From the NCBI RefSeq assembly GCF_001278945.1, contig NZ_LGRV01000007.1, positions 300,842-364,841 of the forward strand: 64,000 nt of DNA. Direction: 5' to 3'. Position numbers and translations under genes: made by a program. Positions within the stretch are counted from its first letter, which is position 1; every line of letters starts with the position of its first letter. The notes under the pieces were generated by a model. It saw nothing but the letters and a program-made list of their open reading frames with translations. It made no database searches and was not told the origin of the DNA. Source of the DNA: Lysinibacillus contaminans (lineage in GTDB: Bacteria; Bacillota; Bacilli; Bacillales_A; Planococcaceae). This document shows, one piece after another, positions 22,362 through 29,566 of this stretch.

Positions 22362-23932
22362 ACTAAATTTCCTTTCTCGATTTCTTCCTGTAGAGCACGT
22401 AGTCGTTTAAATTCTCCACGAATTGCTTGCATATATGTTTCAAAATAAGACGTTTTACCAGCACGTTTTGCAGCATTGCGCATACTTTTCCAAATACGTA
22501 CTGCTTGTTTATAATTCATGCGCGATTTTTGTTCCACCTCTGCCATCGCATATACGTGATAAAGGGGGAGGACTGTATTCGGGGCTTCTTTAATGACATC
22601 TTTTAACCCGCACATTTCTAAATAAGAAAGTGAAGATAAATTTACTTGATGCAAGGCAGCCCATTCCTCATAACGTTCCTTTTTTATAAGGAAGAACGAA
22701 AATGGCTGTAGCCCATACATACCAAATGCACTGTACAATGAAGCTTCTTCGTCTTCATTTAATACGATTTCTTCATAAAGCATCTGCAAATTTCGTACAT
22801 ATTGAGCCCGCTGTGTAACTGGTACAACCTCTTGTAAAAAGGGACCGAGTAATGGTAGCATCGCACGTAAAATCGTTGTAAGCGAAGAGGATTCACCCGC
22901 ACGTTTTGCAAAAGTAGCAAGCTCAAACAGGTCATACATATTTTCAACAGATGAATTCGTTATACTTTCTATTAATAAATTTTCTTTTTGCAACAATACA
23001 TAAAACATGAGCTTAATCGCATGAAAAGATACATCAGCATTTTCATCCTCTAACGCTAGTATTGCTGCTAGTTCTTGTTCACGGCGCGGTTTTTCGTAAA
23101 AAAGCACCGCCCAAAGGAGCATATAAATTTGTAGACGGTTTGCAAAAAGCCCTTGTCGCTCCACTAGTAGGGAACGTACAATTTGTTGCAGTGCATCATA
23201 AAAAGGATCCGTTGCAAAGAGCCGAGAGCGGGCATTGAATTCACTAAATGTATCCTCTATTCCGTGTATGCATTGTTCTATAAAATATTTCATATAAGGT
23301 GTATCCAAAGAATGACCGGCTGTTTCATTTAAATGACGCCAAATCGTATTAAGTATTGTCAATTCCATAAATAATTTATAAAGTGGTTGCCATTCCCGCT
23401 CAAATGGCATGTGCCGGCGAAGACGTTCTAATGCATCTGTTCGAATAGCAGATAATCCGTACCCTTCAAGTACACGACCAGGCGGAAGCAAACGTTTCAT
23501 CACTTCATCCGCCATTCTTTGCCAACTCTCAGGACTACGTTCATCTGCAAGAGTTTTCAATTGTACAGATTTTTGTGCTCGCCATGCCCCTGACCAATTT
23601 TGCACAGAATCGAGATATTGATAAAGTGCCAGCAATGTACCGAGTTTGTGTCGACACCAATTTGTCTGCGGGCAGCTACAAGTTAAAGTTTCACGAGCAA
23701 AATCAATTTCTAACGAAGCTGGTCTTACATCCTGCACGACTGCATATAATGTAGAAGTTGTAGGATTAAATCGCTCAAATGCAACTGATTTATTACGTAC
23801 TGAAAAAACAGCACGACGCACGAGCTCCTCGTCTTCCGTAGAGGAGGGATGTAGATGCTGCTCAGCCTCCTTCAATTTTGTAAATATAAATTGTTGATGT
23901 TCCTTAGCCAATTGTGAAATAGACAAAGCCAA
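22358..23932 (-). CDS. ywqB: SWIM zinc-finger protein YwqB
   Basis: A 524-residue mostly helical protein with an N-terminal SWIM zinc finger, CxC-x5-CxH: Cys85, Cys87, Cys93 and His95 in TCSCPQTNWCRHK. SWIM domains bind nucleic acid or protein and often accompany SNF2 ATPases. The start appears to be TTG, with GGAGGAGAGG just upstream on the minus strand. It is translationally coupled to ywqA by a four-base overlap, suggesting that the two act as one complex; that is inference. Confidence 0.87.
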   Translation of the reverse strand: MALSISQLAKEHQQFIFTKLKEAEQHLHPSSTEDEELVRRAVFSVRNKSVAFERFNPTTSTLYAVVQDVRPASLEIDFARETLTCSCPQTNWCRHKLGTLLALYQYLDSVQNWSGAWRAQKSVQLKTLADERSPESWQRMADEVMKRLLPPGRVLEGYGLSAIRTDALERLRRHMPFEREWQPLYKLFMELTILNTIWRHLNETAGHSLDTPYMKYFIEQCIHGIEDTFSEFNARSRLFATDPFYDALQQIVRSLLVERQGLFANRLQIYMLLWAVLFYEKPRREQELAAILALEDENADVSFHAIKLMFYVLLQKENLLIESITNSSVENMYDLFELATFAKRAGESSSLTTILRAMLPLLGPFLQEVVPVTQRAQYVRNLQMLYEEIVLNEDEEASLYSAFGMYGLQPFSFFLIKKERYEEWAALHQVNLSSLSYLEMCGLKDVIKEAPNTVLPLYHVYAMAEVEQKSRMNYKQAVRIWKSMRNAAKRAGKTSYFETYMQAIRGEFKRLRALQEEIEKGNLV

Positions 23933-24061
23933 AACCTCTCCTCCAAAAAAAAGACTGTCTCTCCATTATACGTTTAAAACCCGCGCATGATAAGCCGAAT
24001 GATTAGAAAGATGTAAATAGGGGAAAAGCTAGTTAACAAATATTTTTTTATGTGTTAAAAT

Positions 24062-24075
24062 CTGAATAATCAGAT
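24062..24075. repeat. Small inverted repeat before the IDEAL-domain gene
   Basis: An approximately 7-bp inverted repeat around TCTGA-N4-TCAGA lies just upstream of the ribosome site of the next gene. It could be an operator or a 5' stem-loop. Confidence 0.3.
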
Positions 24076-24093
24076 TACTAGGAGGGATGAAAA

Positions 24094-24561
24094 ATGATGC
24101 ATGTCCAATATATGAAACCGTTCTATACAAAAGTAACAGGAGATAAGTTGCGTCTAGTCTTTGCCTATCAATACTTTTCCATATTAAAAGATGATGAAAT
24201 TTTTCACTTTATTCCGATTGAAGGGAAGGAGATGATCATCAATTTACATTCGCAACAAATCGAAAACCTATCGGAAGTATTCGTATTTCAAAAAGGAAAT
24301 CGGTTTATTCGATTGCCTCTCTACCAACTATTACTGATTACAAACGTTCATGAACACCTATTACCAATACTTGAAAGTGCTACACCAAAGCTACCTGAAC
24401 CGGTCCTGTCCTCTGTACCTGTGTACGAAATTGACCAGCTTCTGGCGGAAATTGAAGAAAAAAACTTTGACTATCTGATTGACCGAGCACTATCGAATTA
24501 TGATGAAGCACTATTTTACGAGATACTAACACAAAAGAACATGCAACTCGGAGGATTCTAA
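24094..24561 (+). CDS. IDEAL-domain protein
   Basis: A 155-residue soluble protein. The C-terminal part, FDYLIDRALSNYDEALFYEI (about residues 125-145), fits the IDEAL domain, a short helical motif of small Firmicutes proteins. The N-terminal 100 residues are mixed beta/alpha and unrecognised. TAGGAGGG precedes two adjacent ATGs at 24094 and 24097. Some IDEAL proteins in Bacillus are interaction modules, but the role of this one is unknown. It is a single-gene unit with its own terminator. Confidence 0.75.
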   Translation: MMHVQYMKPFYTKVTGDKLRLVFAYQYFSILKDDEIFHFIPIEGKEMIINLHSQQIENLSEVFVFQKGNRFIRLPLYQLLLITNVHEHLLPILESATPKLPEPVLSSVPVYEIDQLLAEIEEKNFDYLIDRALSNYDEALFYEILTQKNMQLGGF

Positions 24562-24585
24562 AATTGAATACACACCAAATCTAAC

Positions 24586-24623
24586 AAGCACCCATTTTCT
24601 AATTAGAAAAATAGGGTGCTTTT
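24586..24623 (+). terminator. Terminator after the IDEAL-domain gene
   Basis: Long stem starting AAGCACCC and ending GGGTGCTT with one bulge, then TTTT. Confidence 0.8.
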
Positions 24624-24671
24624 ATTTAACTTCTTAGTTGTTTTTTTAGATAGATTAGGAGAAAAACAGAT

Positions 24672-24794
24672 ATGAGAGCTGAAAAAAGCAATTGAACGCT
24701 GAAATGGCGGTTATGAGAGCTGAAAAAAGCAGTTGAACGCTGAAATCGCGATAATGAGAGCTGAAAAAAGCTGACGAACGTTGAAATATCAGTT
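24672..24794. repeat. Three 41-bp tandem repeats
   Basis: Units begin at 24672, 24713 and 24754 with ATGAGAGCTGAAAAAAGC followed by a more variable part containing GAACGCTGAAAT. A decayed fourth unit begins at 24795 (ATAAG). The 41-base period does not keep a reading frame, so this is not coding. It fills the space between the terminator at 24623 and the flagellin promoter region. Confidence 0.85.
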
Positions 24795-24852
24795 ATAAGT
24801 GCGGGAAAACTGTTAAAAATTGATAAAAAAGTATGTAATAGTTATCGAGAGC

Positions 24853-24860
24853 GCCGATAT
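24853..24860 (+). promoter_or_regulatory. Sigma-D type -10 element of the flagellin gene
   Basis: GCCGATAT at 24853-24860 is an exact match to the consensus -10 of flagellar sigma-D (sigma-28) promoters, 35 bases before the flagellin start. The -35 region (about 24834-24839, TGTAAT) is only a weak match to TAAA. Confidence 0.6.
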
Positions 24861-24894
24861 AAACAAAAATAATAAAGTCTAAGGAAGTGGGAAG

Positions 24895-25728
24895 ATGCTT
24901 GGGAAATGGTCGGCAACAGGGATGTCTATTTTAAGTAATATGAATCGGCATTACAATACGATGAATAAGTCGCTACTACGAATTTCGTCAGGCTACCGTA
25001 TTAATAGTGCAGCGGATGATCCAGCAGGTCTTGCTATTTCTGAAAAGATGCGAGCGCAGATTCGCGGGCTGAATATGGCGGCAAAAAATATTCAAGATGG
25101 CATTTCACTTATGCAAACAGCAGAAGGTGCTCTCAACGAAACACATGCCATGATACAGCGGATGCGTGAGTTGGCGATTCAAGCTTCAAATGATACGTTA
25201 ACAGATAGTGACCGTGAACTGCTAAATCTTGAATTCCAGGAGTTAAAAAAAGAAATCCAACGTACATCAAGAGATACGGAGTTCAACACAAAGAAATTGT
25301 TGAATGGTGATTATGGAACGGATGGACTTAAAATTCAAGCTGGTGCAAATGCTGGACAGACAATTGAGATGTACATTAATGATATGGGGGCAGGGGCACT
25401 CGGTCTTGATGATACTATATCTATTGCTACACGAGAAGATGCAGACAAAGCAATTGGTACAATGGACAAGGCATTAGGGCTTGTATCCACAGAACGATCG
25501 CGACTAGGTGCTTATCAAAATCGTTTGGAGCATGCATACAATGCAACTATGAATACCGCAGAAAATTTAACGGAGGCGGAATCCCGTATTCGTGATGCCG
25601 ACATCGCGAAGGAAATGATGAGTATGGTGAAGGCACAAATTTTAATGCAGGCGAGTCAATATGTACTAGCAATGCACATGCAACAGGCACAGGCCATTTT
25701 AAAGTTACTGGATAGTGGAAGAAGGTGA
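24895..25728 (+). CDS. Atypical flagellin
   Basis: A 277-residue flagellin-family protein. The D0/D1 N-terminal region carries SLLRISSGYRINSAADDPAGLAISEKM in shortened terms (residues about 28-55), and the C-terminal D1/D0 region has ESRIRDADIAKEMM and ILMQASQYVLAMHMQQAQAI. The variable centre is nearly absent, giving a short filament protein. The N-terminus (MLGKWSATGMSILSNMNRH) departs from the usual MRINHNIAA, and the tail ends in DSGRR. GGAAG precedes the ATG; an internal ATG lies at 24922. A sigma-D -10 box lies upstream. It may be a secondary flagellin rather than the major Hag; no chaperone or other flagellar gene is adjacent. Confidence 0.88.
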   Translation: MLGKWSATGMSILSNMNRHYNTMNKSLLRISSGYRINSAADDPAGLAISEKMRAQIRGLNMAAKNIQDGISLMQTAEGALNETHAMIQRMRELAIQASNDTLTDSDRELLNLEFQELKKEIQRTSRDTEFNTKKLLNGDYGTDGLKIQAGANAGQTIEMYINDMGAGALGLDDTISIATREDADKAIGTMDKALGLVSTERSRLGAYQNRLEHAYNATMNTAENLTEAESRIRDADIAKEMMSMVKAQILMQASQYVLAMHMQQAQAILKLLDSGRR

Positions 25729-25764
25729 GGAAGCCCAATATTATTTGGAGTTTCCTCTTTTTTT
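25727..25764 (+). terminator. Terminator of the flagellin gene
   Basis: Stem beginning GAGGAA at the stop codon and ending TTTCCTC, one bulge, followed by T7. Confidence 0.8.
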
Positions 25765-25908
25765 GCTAACGAGAGGTGTATAATTGCTGATGATTTAGAA
25801 ATATCTCTATCATAAGTAATAGAGAAAATGGACAAATTTTTAATATTAATCAACCTGTTTTATTCAATGTCAATCCTTGCTATAGTTAATGAAAAAGGAG
25901 AAATGATA

Positions 25909-26892
25909 TTGATTGACAAACCGTTCACTTCATCACCATTCATACTAGGGCTACAAGCACTTATCGCGCGTTTACACCCAACACATCCGCAGTTCGAAAG
26001 ACTTCAGAAAGAATTGAAAATAAAAGAAGCGGGTGATTTCGGCGAACGTTACATCATGCAAGAGCTACAAAAATTCTCAACGCTTCATGACTTCCACGTA
26101 CTTCACAATGTCATACTTCCCACAGCGCTCCCTATGCAAATCGATATTCTCGTTATTACACCAAATGGAGTCATCCTATTAGAAATCAAAAACATTCGAG
26201 GGCAAGTTCGTTTCAAAAACAATCCTCGCCAGGTAATTCGCACAACGGAAAAAGGGGACACGGCTGTGTTTACTCATCCAGAAGTGCAACTTGAGCAGTA
26301 TATACTGGCAATGCAACAGTTTCTTGATGCACACCATATCTCAATGCCGATATATGGCGCTATTGTTTTTCCTTTTAATAATGTAACTATTCATCGGGAG
26401 GGTGAGGGTTTACCGATTTTGATGGCAAAGGAATTGCCGCTGTATTTTCATAAACTTTCTGTGGGAAGATATCAGCAATCGGTAAACGACATCACGCACA
26501 TGATTTTGTCACATATAAGGGATCGGGCGCCTTTTCCACTTTGTGAATACTATGATATCGAAGTGGCGAACCTGCAAAAAGGGATTTACTGCGAAAATTG
26601 TGGTCAATACGGTATGCAAAAGCTGAAAAGGGGATGGATTTGCACTCGATGTCAGTATGTATGCTCACACGCGCATGTGCGAGCACTGCGGGATTACTAT
26701 ATGCTCGTTGGTGATACGATAACGAATAAAGACTGTCGCTACTTTTTGAACATCGACAGTCAGGATGTGGCGAAGCGTATTTTGCAAAAATCTTGTGTGA
26801 CACGAAGCGGCTCAGGCAAATACACGCAGTACAATTTATCGGGTCTATACAGGAAGTGTGAAGATAGCCGATGGCCACCGGAGAATCGCTGA
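25909..26892 (+). CDS. NERD-domain protein with zinc ribbon
   Basis: NERD (nuclease-related) domain protein of about 327 residues. The domain core is recognisable from GDFGERYIMQEL, through MQIDILVITPNGVILLEIKN (the D...E-x-K nuclease-like motif), to the following strands. A C-terminal zinc ribbon has CENCG and CTRC. The frame is open back to 25828, but AAAAGGAG (25893-25900) best fits the TTG at 25909; ATG 25903 is too close. NERD proteins are restriction-nuclease-fold relatives of unknown role. The last 29 bases lie inside the first 42-bp repeat unit, so the C-terminal residues (RWPPENR) come from the repeat. Confidence 0.8.
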   Translation: MIDKPFTSSPFILGLQALIARLHPTHPQFERLQKELKIKEAGDFGERYIMQELQKFSTLHDFHVLHNVILPTALPMQIDILVITPNGVILLEIKNIRGQVRFKNNPRQVIRTTEKGDTAVFTHPEVQLEQYILAMQQFLDAHHISMPIYGAIVFPFNNVTIHREGEGLPILMAKELPLYFHKLSVGRYQQSVNDITHMILSHIRDRAPFPLCEYYDIEVANLQKGIYCENCGQYGMQKLKRGWICTRCQYVCSHAHVRALRDYYMLVGDTITNKDCRYFLNIDSQDVAKRILQKSCVTRSGSGKYTQYNLSGLYRKCEDSRWPPENR

Positions 26893-27031
26893 TAGAAGTC
26901 TAAACATAGCTGATAGCCCCCGGAGAATCGCTGATAGAACTCCAAACATAGCTGATAGCCCCCGGAGAATCGCTGATAGAAGTCCGAATATAGCCGATAG
27001 ACCCCAAAAAATCGCTGATTAAATCCACGAA
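26864..27031. repeat. Four 42-bp tandem repeats
   Basis: Units start at 26864, 26906, 26948 and 26990 and read approximately ATAGCYGATRGCCCCCGGAG followed by AATCGCTGATAGAAGTCC. The last copy is diverged. The first overlaps the end of the NERD-protein gene. Because 42 is a multiple of three, one minus-strand frame stays open through all copies (repeating FYQRFSGG), but no start site or relative supports it as a gene. Confidence 0.85.
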
Positions 27032-27043
27032 ACAACAAATTTA

Positions 27044-27072
27044 TTCACAGTTTCACCTGAAAGAGGTATACT
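27044..27072 (+). promoter_or_regulatory. Sigma-A type promoter of the UDP-ManNAc dehydrogenase gene
   Basis: TTCACA (27044-27049) and TATACT (27067-27072) with exactly 17 bases between them, 80 bases upstream of the start codon and directly after the 42-bp repeats. Confidence 0.6.
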
Positions 27073-27151
27073 ATAATGCAGAACAAATGCGATTGCATTC
27101 GAAACACTCACATAAAATATCAACTCGTTTTTGAAACGAAAGGAAGTATAG

Positions 27152-28426
27152 ATGATGACTAAATCAATTTGTGTTATTGGGCTTGGCTATATCGGTTTAC
27201 CAACGGCAGTAATGTTCGCCAATCATGGCCTAAAGGTACACGGCGTGGATGTAAACCCTGCAGCAGTGAGAAGTATTCAAGAGAAAAAGCTTCATATTGA
27301 AGAGACAGGCTTGCAAGAGCGTTTAAATAAAGCAGTAGATGAAGGATTTCTAACAGCATCAACGACACCGCAAGAAGCGGACGTATTTATTGTTGCTGTA
27401 CCATCACCGATCAATCCCGACAATACAGCGAACTTAGAATATGTACGTCAAGCGACTGCATCAATCGTACCTTATGTAAAAAAAGGAAACCTCGTGATTC
27501 TTGAATCAACAGTACCACCGAAAACAGTCGAGCACGTAATGCTACCAGAGCTTATTAAAGCAAACCTTGAATTCGGTGTTGACCTGTTTGTATCACATTC
27601 ACCAGAACGTGTTATCCCAGGTCGCGTTTTTGAAGAATTGGTGAACAACGACCGTATTGTCGGTGGTATTGATGCAAAATCATCAGAGTTAACAAAGGAA
27701 CTATATGAAACGTTTGTAAAAGGGACAATTCACTTAACAGATGCGACAACTGCTGAACTTGTTAAAGTAATGGAAAACACATACCGTGATGTCAATATTG
27801 CATTTGCCAATGAGCTTGCAAAAATGGCTGAGAAACTAGACGTTAACATTTGGGAAGCCATTAAATTTGCAAACTATCACCCACGTGTGAATGTACATTT
27901 CCCAGGACCGGGTGTAGGTGGTCACTGTATCGCTGTTGACCCTTGGTTCCTAGTTGAACTTGGTGGTGAGCAAGCACAAATTATTCATATGGCCCGTAAT
28001 ACAAATGACAGTATGCCAAGTTACACAGCACAAAAAACGCAAGCCATCTTAAATCAAAACAAAATTGCAGGTGGCAAGGTTGCTGTTCTTGGACTAGCTT
28101 TCAAAGGGAACGTTGATGATATGCGTGAAAGTCCATCTACAATTGTCATAGATGAACTACAAAATCTAGGCTTAGATGTGATTTCTTACGATCCACACAT
28201 AAAAGAAAACAAACACGTAACACAAACGCAAAGCTTAGAGGAAGCAACTAAAGATGCGGATATCATTGTCGTGTTAACGGATCATAATGAATTCAAAACG
28301 CTTAACGCAACAGAAATCCAAACGAAGTCAAAAATCGTCTTCGATACGAAAAACTGCCTAAGCCGTGAAAACTGGGAGCAAGCTGGCTTCGAGTTCCACT
28401 TACTTGGGGATGCGAAAAACGGATGA
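27152..28426 (+). CDS. wecC: UDP-N-acetyl-D-mannosamine dehydrogenase
   Basis: Oxidises UDP-ManNAc to UDP-ManNAcA with two NAD+ in the cytosol; the related UDP-Glc dehydrogenases cannot be fully excluded. The 424-residue protein has an N-terminal Rossmann fold (CVIGLGYIGLPTAVMFA), the VPSPIN loop typical of the ManNAc-type branch, the catalytic cysteine in GPGVGGHCIAVDPWF (Cys259), and a C-terminal nucleotide-binding domain (GLAFKGNVDDMRESPS). AGGA lies seven bases before the ATG (a second ATG follows directly). It overlaps the WecG/TagA gene by four bases. Confidence 0.9.
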   Translation: MMTKSICVIGLGYIGLPTAVMFANHGLKVHGVDVNPAAVRSIQEKKLHIEETGLQERLNKAVDEGFLTASTTPQEADVFIVAVPSPINPDNTANLEYVRQATASIVPYVKKGNLVILESTVPPKTVEHVMLPELIKANLEFGVDLFVSHSPERVIPGRVFEELVNNDRIVGGIDAKSSELTKELYETFVKGTIHLTDATTAELVKVMENTYRDVNIAFANELAKMAEKLDVNIWEAIKFANYHPRVNVHFPGPGVGGHCIAVDPWFLVELGGEQAQIIHMARNTNDSMPSYTAQKTQAILNQNKIAGGKVAVLGLAFKGNVDDMRESPSTIVIDELQNLGLDVISYDPHIKENKHVTQTQSLEEATKDADIIVVLTDHNEFKTLNATEIQTKSKIVFDTKNCLSRENWEQAGFEFHLLGDAKNG

Positions 28427-29139
28427 AAGAAACAGTACTTGGCATCAACGTCAACACGGAAGGCTATGACGAATTAATGGACATGGCATTTGAGCGCATA
28501 GAGAAAAAAGAAAAAGCACTCGTTGTGGCCATCAATCCTGAAAAAATCATTAAAGCAAAAGAAGACCCAGCGTTGAAAAAGCTCTTAAACGAAGCGGAAT
28601 TTCAAATTCCAGATGGTATCGGTGTCATCCTCGCTTCAAAAATTCAAAAAGGGCAAATTCGTGAACGCGTGACGGGCGTCGATATGATGATGAAACTTTG
28701 CGAGGAAGCAGCCAAACGAGGTAAACCGATTTTCCTTTACGGAGGGAAGCCGGGTGTAGCAGATGCGGCAAAAGCAAAGCTTGAATCATTATTTCCTTCT
28801 ATTAAAATAGTCGGCACACAGGACGGCTATGAAAAGGACGAGCAGGTGGTCATTAATCGTATTAACGAAGCAAAGCCTGATTTACTGTTTGTTGCAATGG
28901 GGAGTCCAAAGCAAGAGAACTGGATTAACGCAAATCGCGATCATTTGCACCCAACAATTTACCAAGGTGTCGGCGGATCGTTTGATGTATTAGCAGGAAC
29001 AGTTAAACGCGCACCAGAAATTTTCCAAAAGTTTGGCCTCGAATGGTTTTATCGATTATTGAAAGAACCTAAGCGTATCAAGCGTCAAATGGCACTACCA
29101 CTATTTTTACTTGAAGTATCAAGAAAAAAACGGCAATAA
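28423..29139 (+). CDS. tagA: WecG/TagA/CpsF family ManNAc(A) transferase
   Basis: GT26-family glycosyltransferase that adds ManNAc or ManNAcA to lipid-linked GlcNAc in the early steps of teichoic acid or other wall polymers. The 238-residue protein carries AINPEKIIKAKEDP, the PDGIGV motif with the presumed catalytic Asp, LYGGKPGVADAAKAKL, and VAMGSPKQENWI. The C-terminal part WFYRLLKEPKRIKRQ is basic, as expected for membrane contact. It is coupled to wecC by overlap, so ManNAcA may be the donor; this is inference. The neighbouring S-layer protein needs a ManNAc-containing polymer for SLH anchoring. Confidence 0.88.
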   Translation: MKETVLGINVNTEGYDELMDMAFERIEKKEKALVVAINPEKIIKAKEDPALKKLLNEAEFQIPDGIGVILASKIQKGQIRERVTGVDMMMKLCEEAAKRGKPIFLYGGKPGVADAAKAKLESLFPSIKIVGTQDGYEKDEQVVINRINEAKPDLLFVAMGSPKQENWINANRDHLHPTIYQGVGGSFDVLAGTVKRAPEIFQKFGLEWFYRLLKEPKRIKRQMALPLFLLEVSRKKRQ

Positions 29140-29254
29140 AGTTAAAAAATTGTATTGTTGTTTGAAATGGAAAGTGTTAGACTGTAGGTGTATAGGAATT
29201 TCCTCTATGAAATAATAGAATTCCCTGCAAGGAAAAAACGGTTGGTAGCCCAAG
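29140..29254 (+). ncRNA. Possible structured RNA upstream of the 40-nt palindrome
   Basis: The 115 bases between the tagA stop and the palindrome contain local pairing: GGAATT (about 29191) with AATTCC (about 29220). This is followed by conserved-looking single-stranded blocks GCAAGGAAAAAACGGTTGG and AGCCCAAGCG. The layout (possible promoter near 29160, folded segment, terminator) resembles a short RNA or a riboswitch without a following gene in its frame. It does not match c-di-GMP, fluoride, preQ1 or ZTP riboswitch consensus that I can recall. Confidence 0.25.
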
Positions 29255-29294
29255 CGAAAAAAGCTCAAGCATATATATGCTTGAGCTTTTTTCG
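29255..29294. terminator. Perfect 40-nt palindrome, bidirectional terminator
   Basis: Two 20-base arms (CGAAAAAAGCTCAAGCATAT and its exact complement) with T-rich ends on both strands. It will act as an intrinsic terminator in either direction and isolates the S-layer gene from tagA. Confidence 0.85.
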
Positions 29295-29458
29295 TGTGTA
29301 AAGAGAAAAAATAATTAAAGAAAATAATGTAAACTAAAATTTGTTAAAGAAAATACATGAATATACTTGAAAAAAACTCATATATAGCCGACAATAGATT
29401 AAGAGAGTTGATATCCTATATTTTCCGGAAAATTTTATGGAAGTTTCCTAAAATGTGA

Positions 29459-29487
29459 TTGACAACTTTTGGAGATACAACTATACT
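29459..29487 (+). promoter_or_regulatory. Strong promoter of the S-layer gene
   Basis: Consensus TTGACA (29459-29464), a 17-base spacer, and TATACT (29482-29487). An inverted repeat ACAACTA ... TAGTTGT (about 29478-29503) overlaps the -10 and start point and could be an operator. The untranslated leader is about 70 bases. The rest of 29295-29458 is very AT-rich with no gene. Confidence 0.75.
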
Positions 29488-29566
29488 TTTATGTGTAGTT
29501 GTTTATTTACTGCATGACTATGTAGAGTAAACATAATTTTTGAACTTAAGAGGAGGAAATTTTTCA

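Noticed and set aside
24672-24800. CRISPR array
   Set aside because: The repeats are direct 41-bp tandem units without spacers, and there are no cas genes.
26864-27031. CRISPR array
   Set aside because: The 42-bp units are contiguous tandem copies without unique spacers of normal size, and no cas genes are present.
26760-27038. Minus-strand frame of 92 codons with a 14-residue repeat (FYQRFSGG)
   Set aside because: It is created by the 42-bp tandem repeats, whose length keeps any frame open. It has no ribosome site and overlaps the NERD gene.
29140-29254. Known riboswitch upstream of the S-layer gene (c-di-GMP-I, fluoride, preQ1, ZTP)
   Set aside because: Consensus core sequences of these classes are absent. 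Only a generic structured RNA can be proposed.
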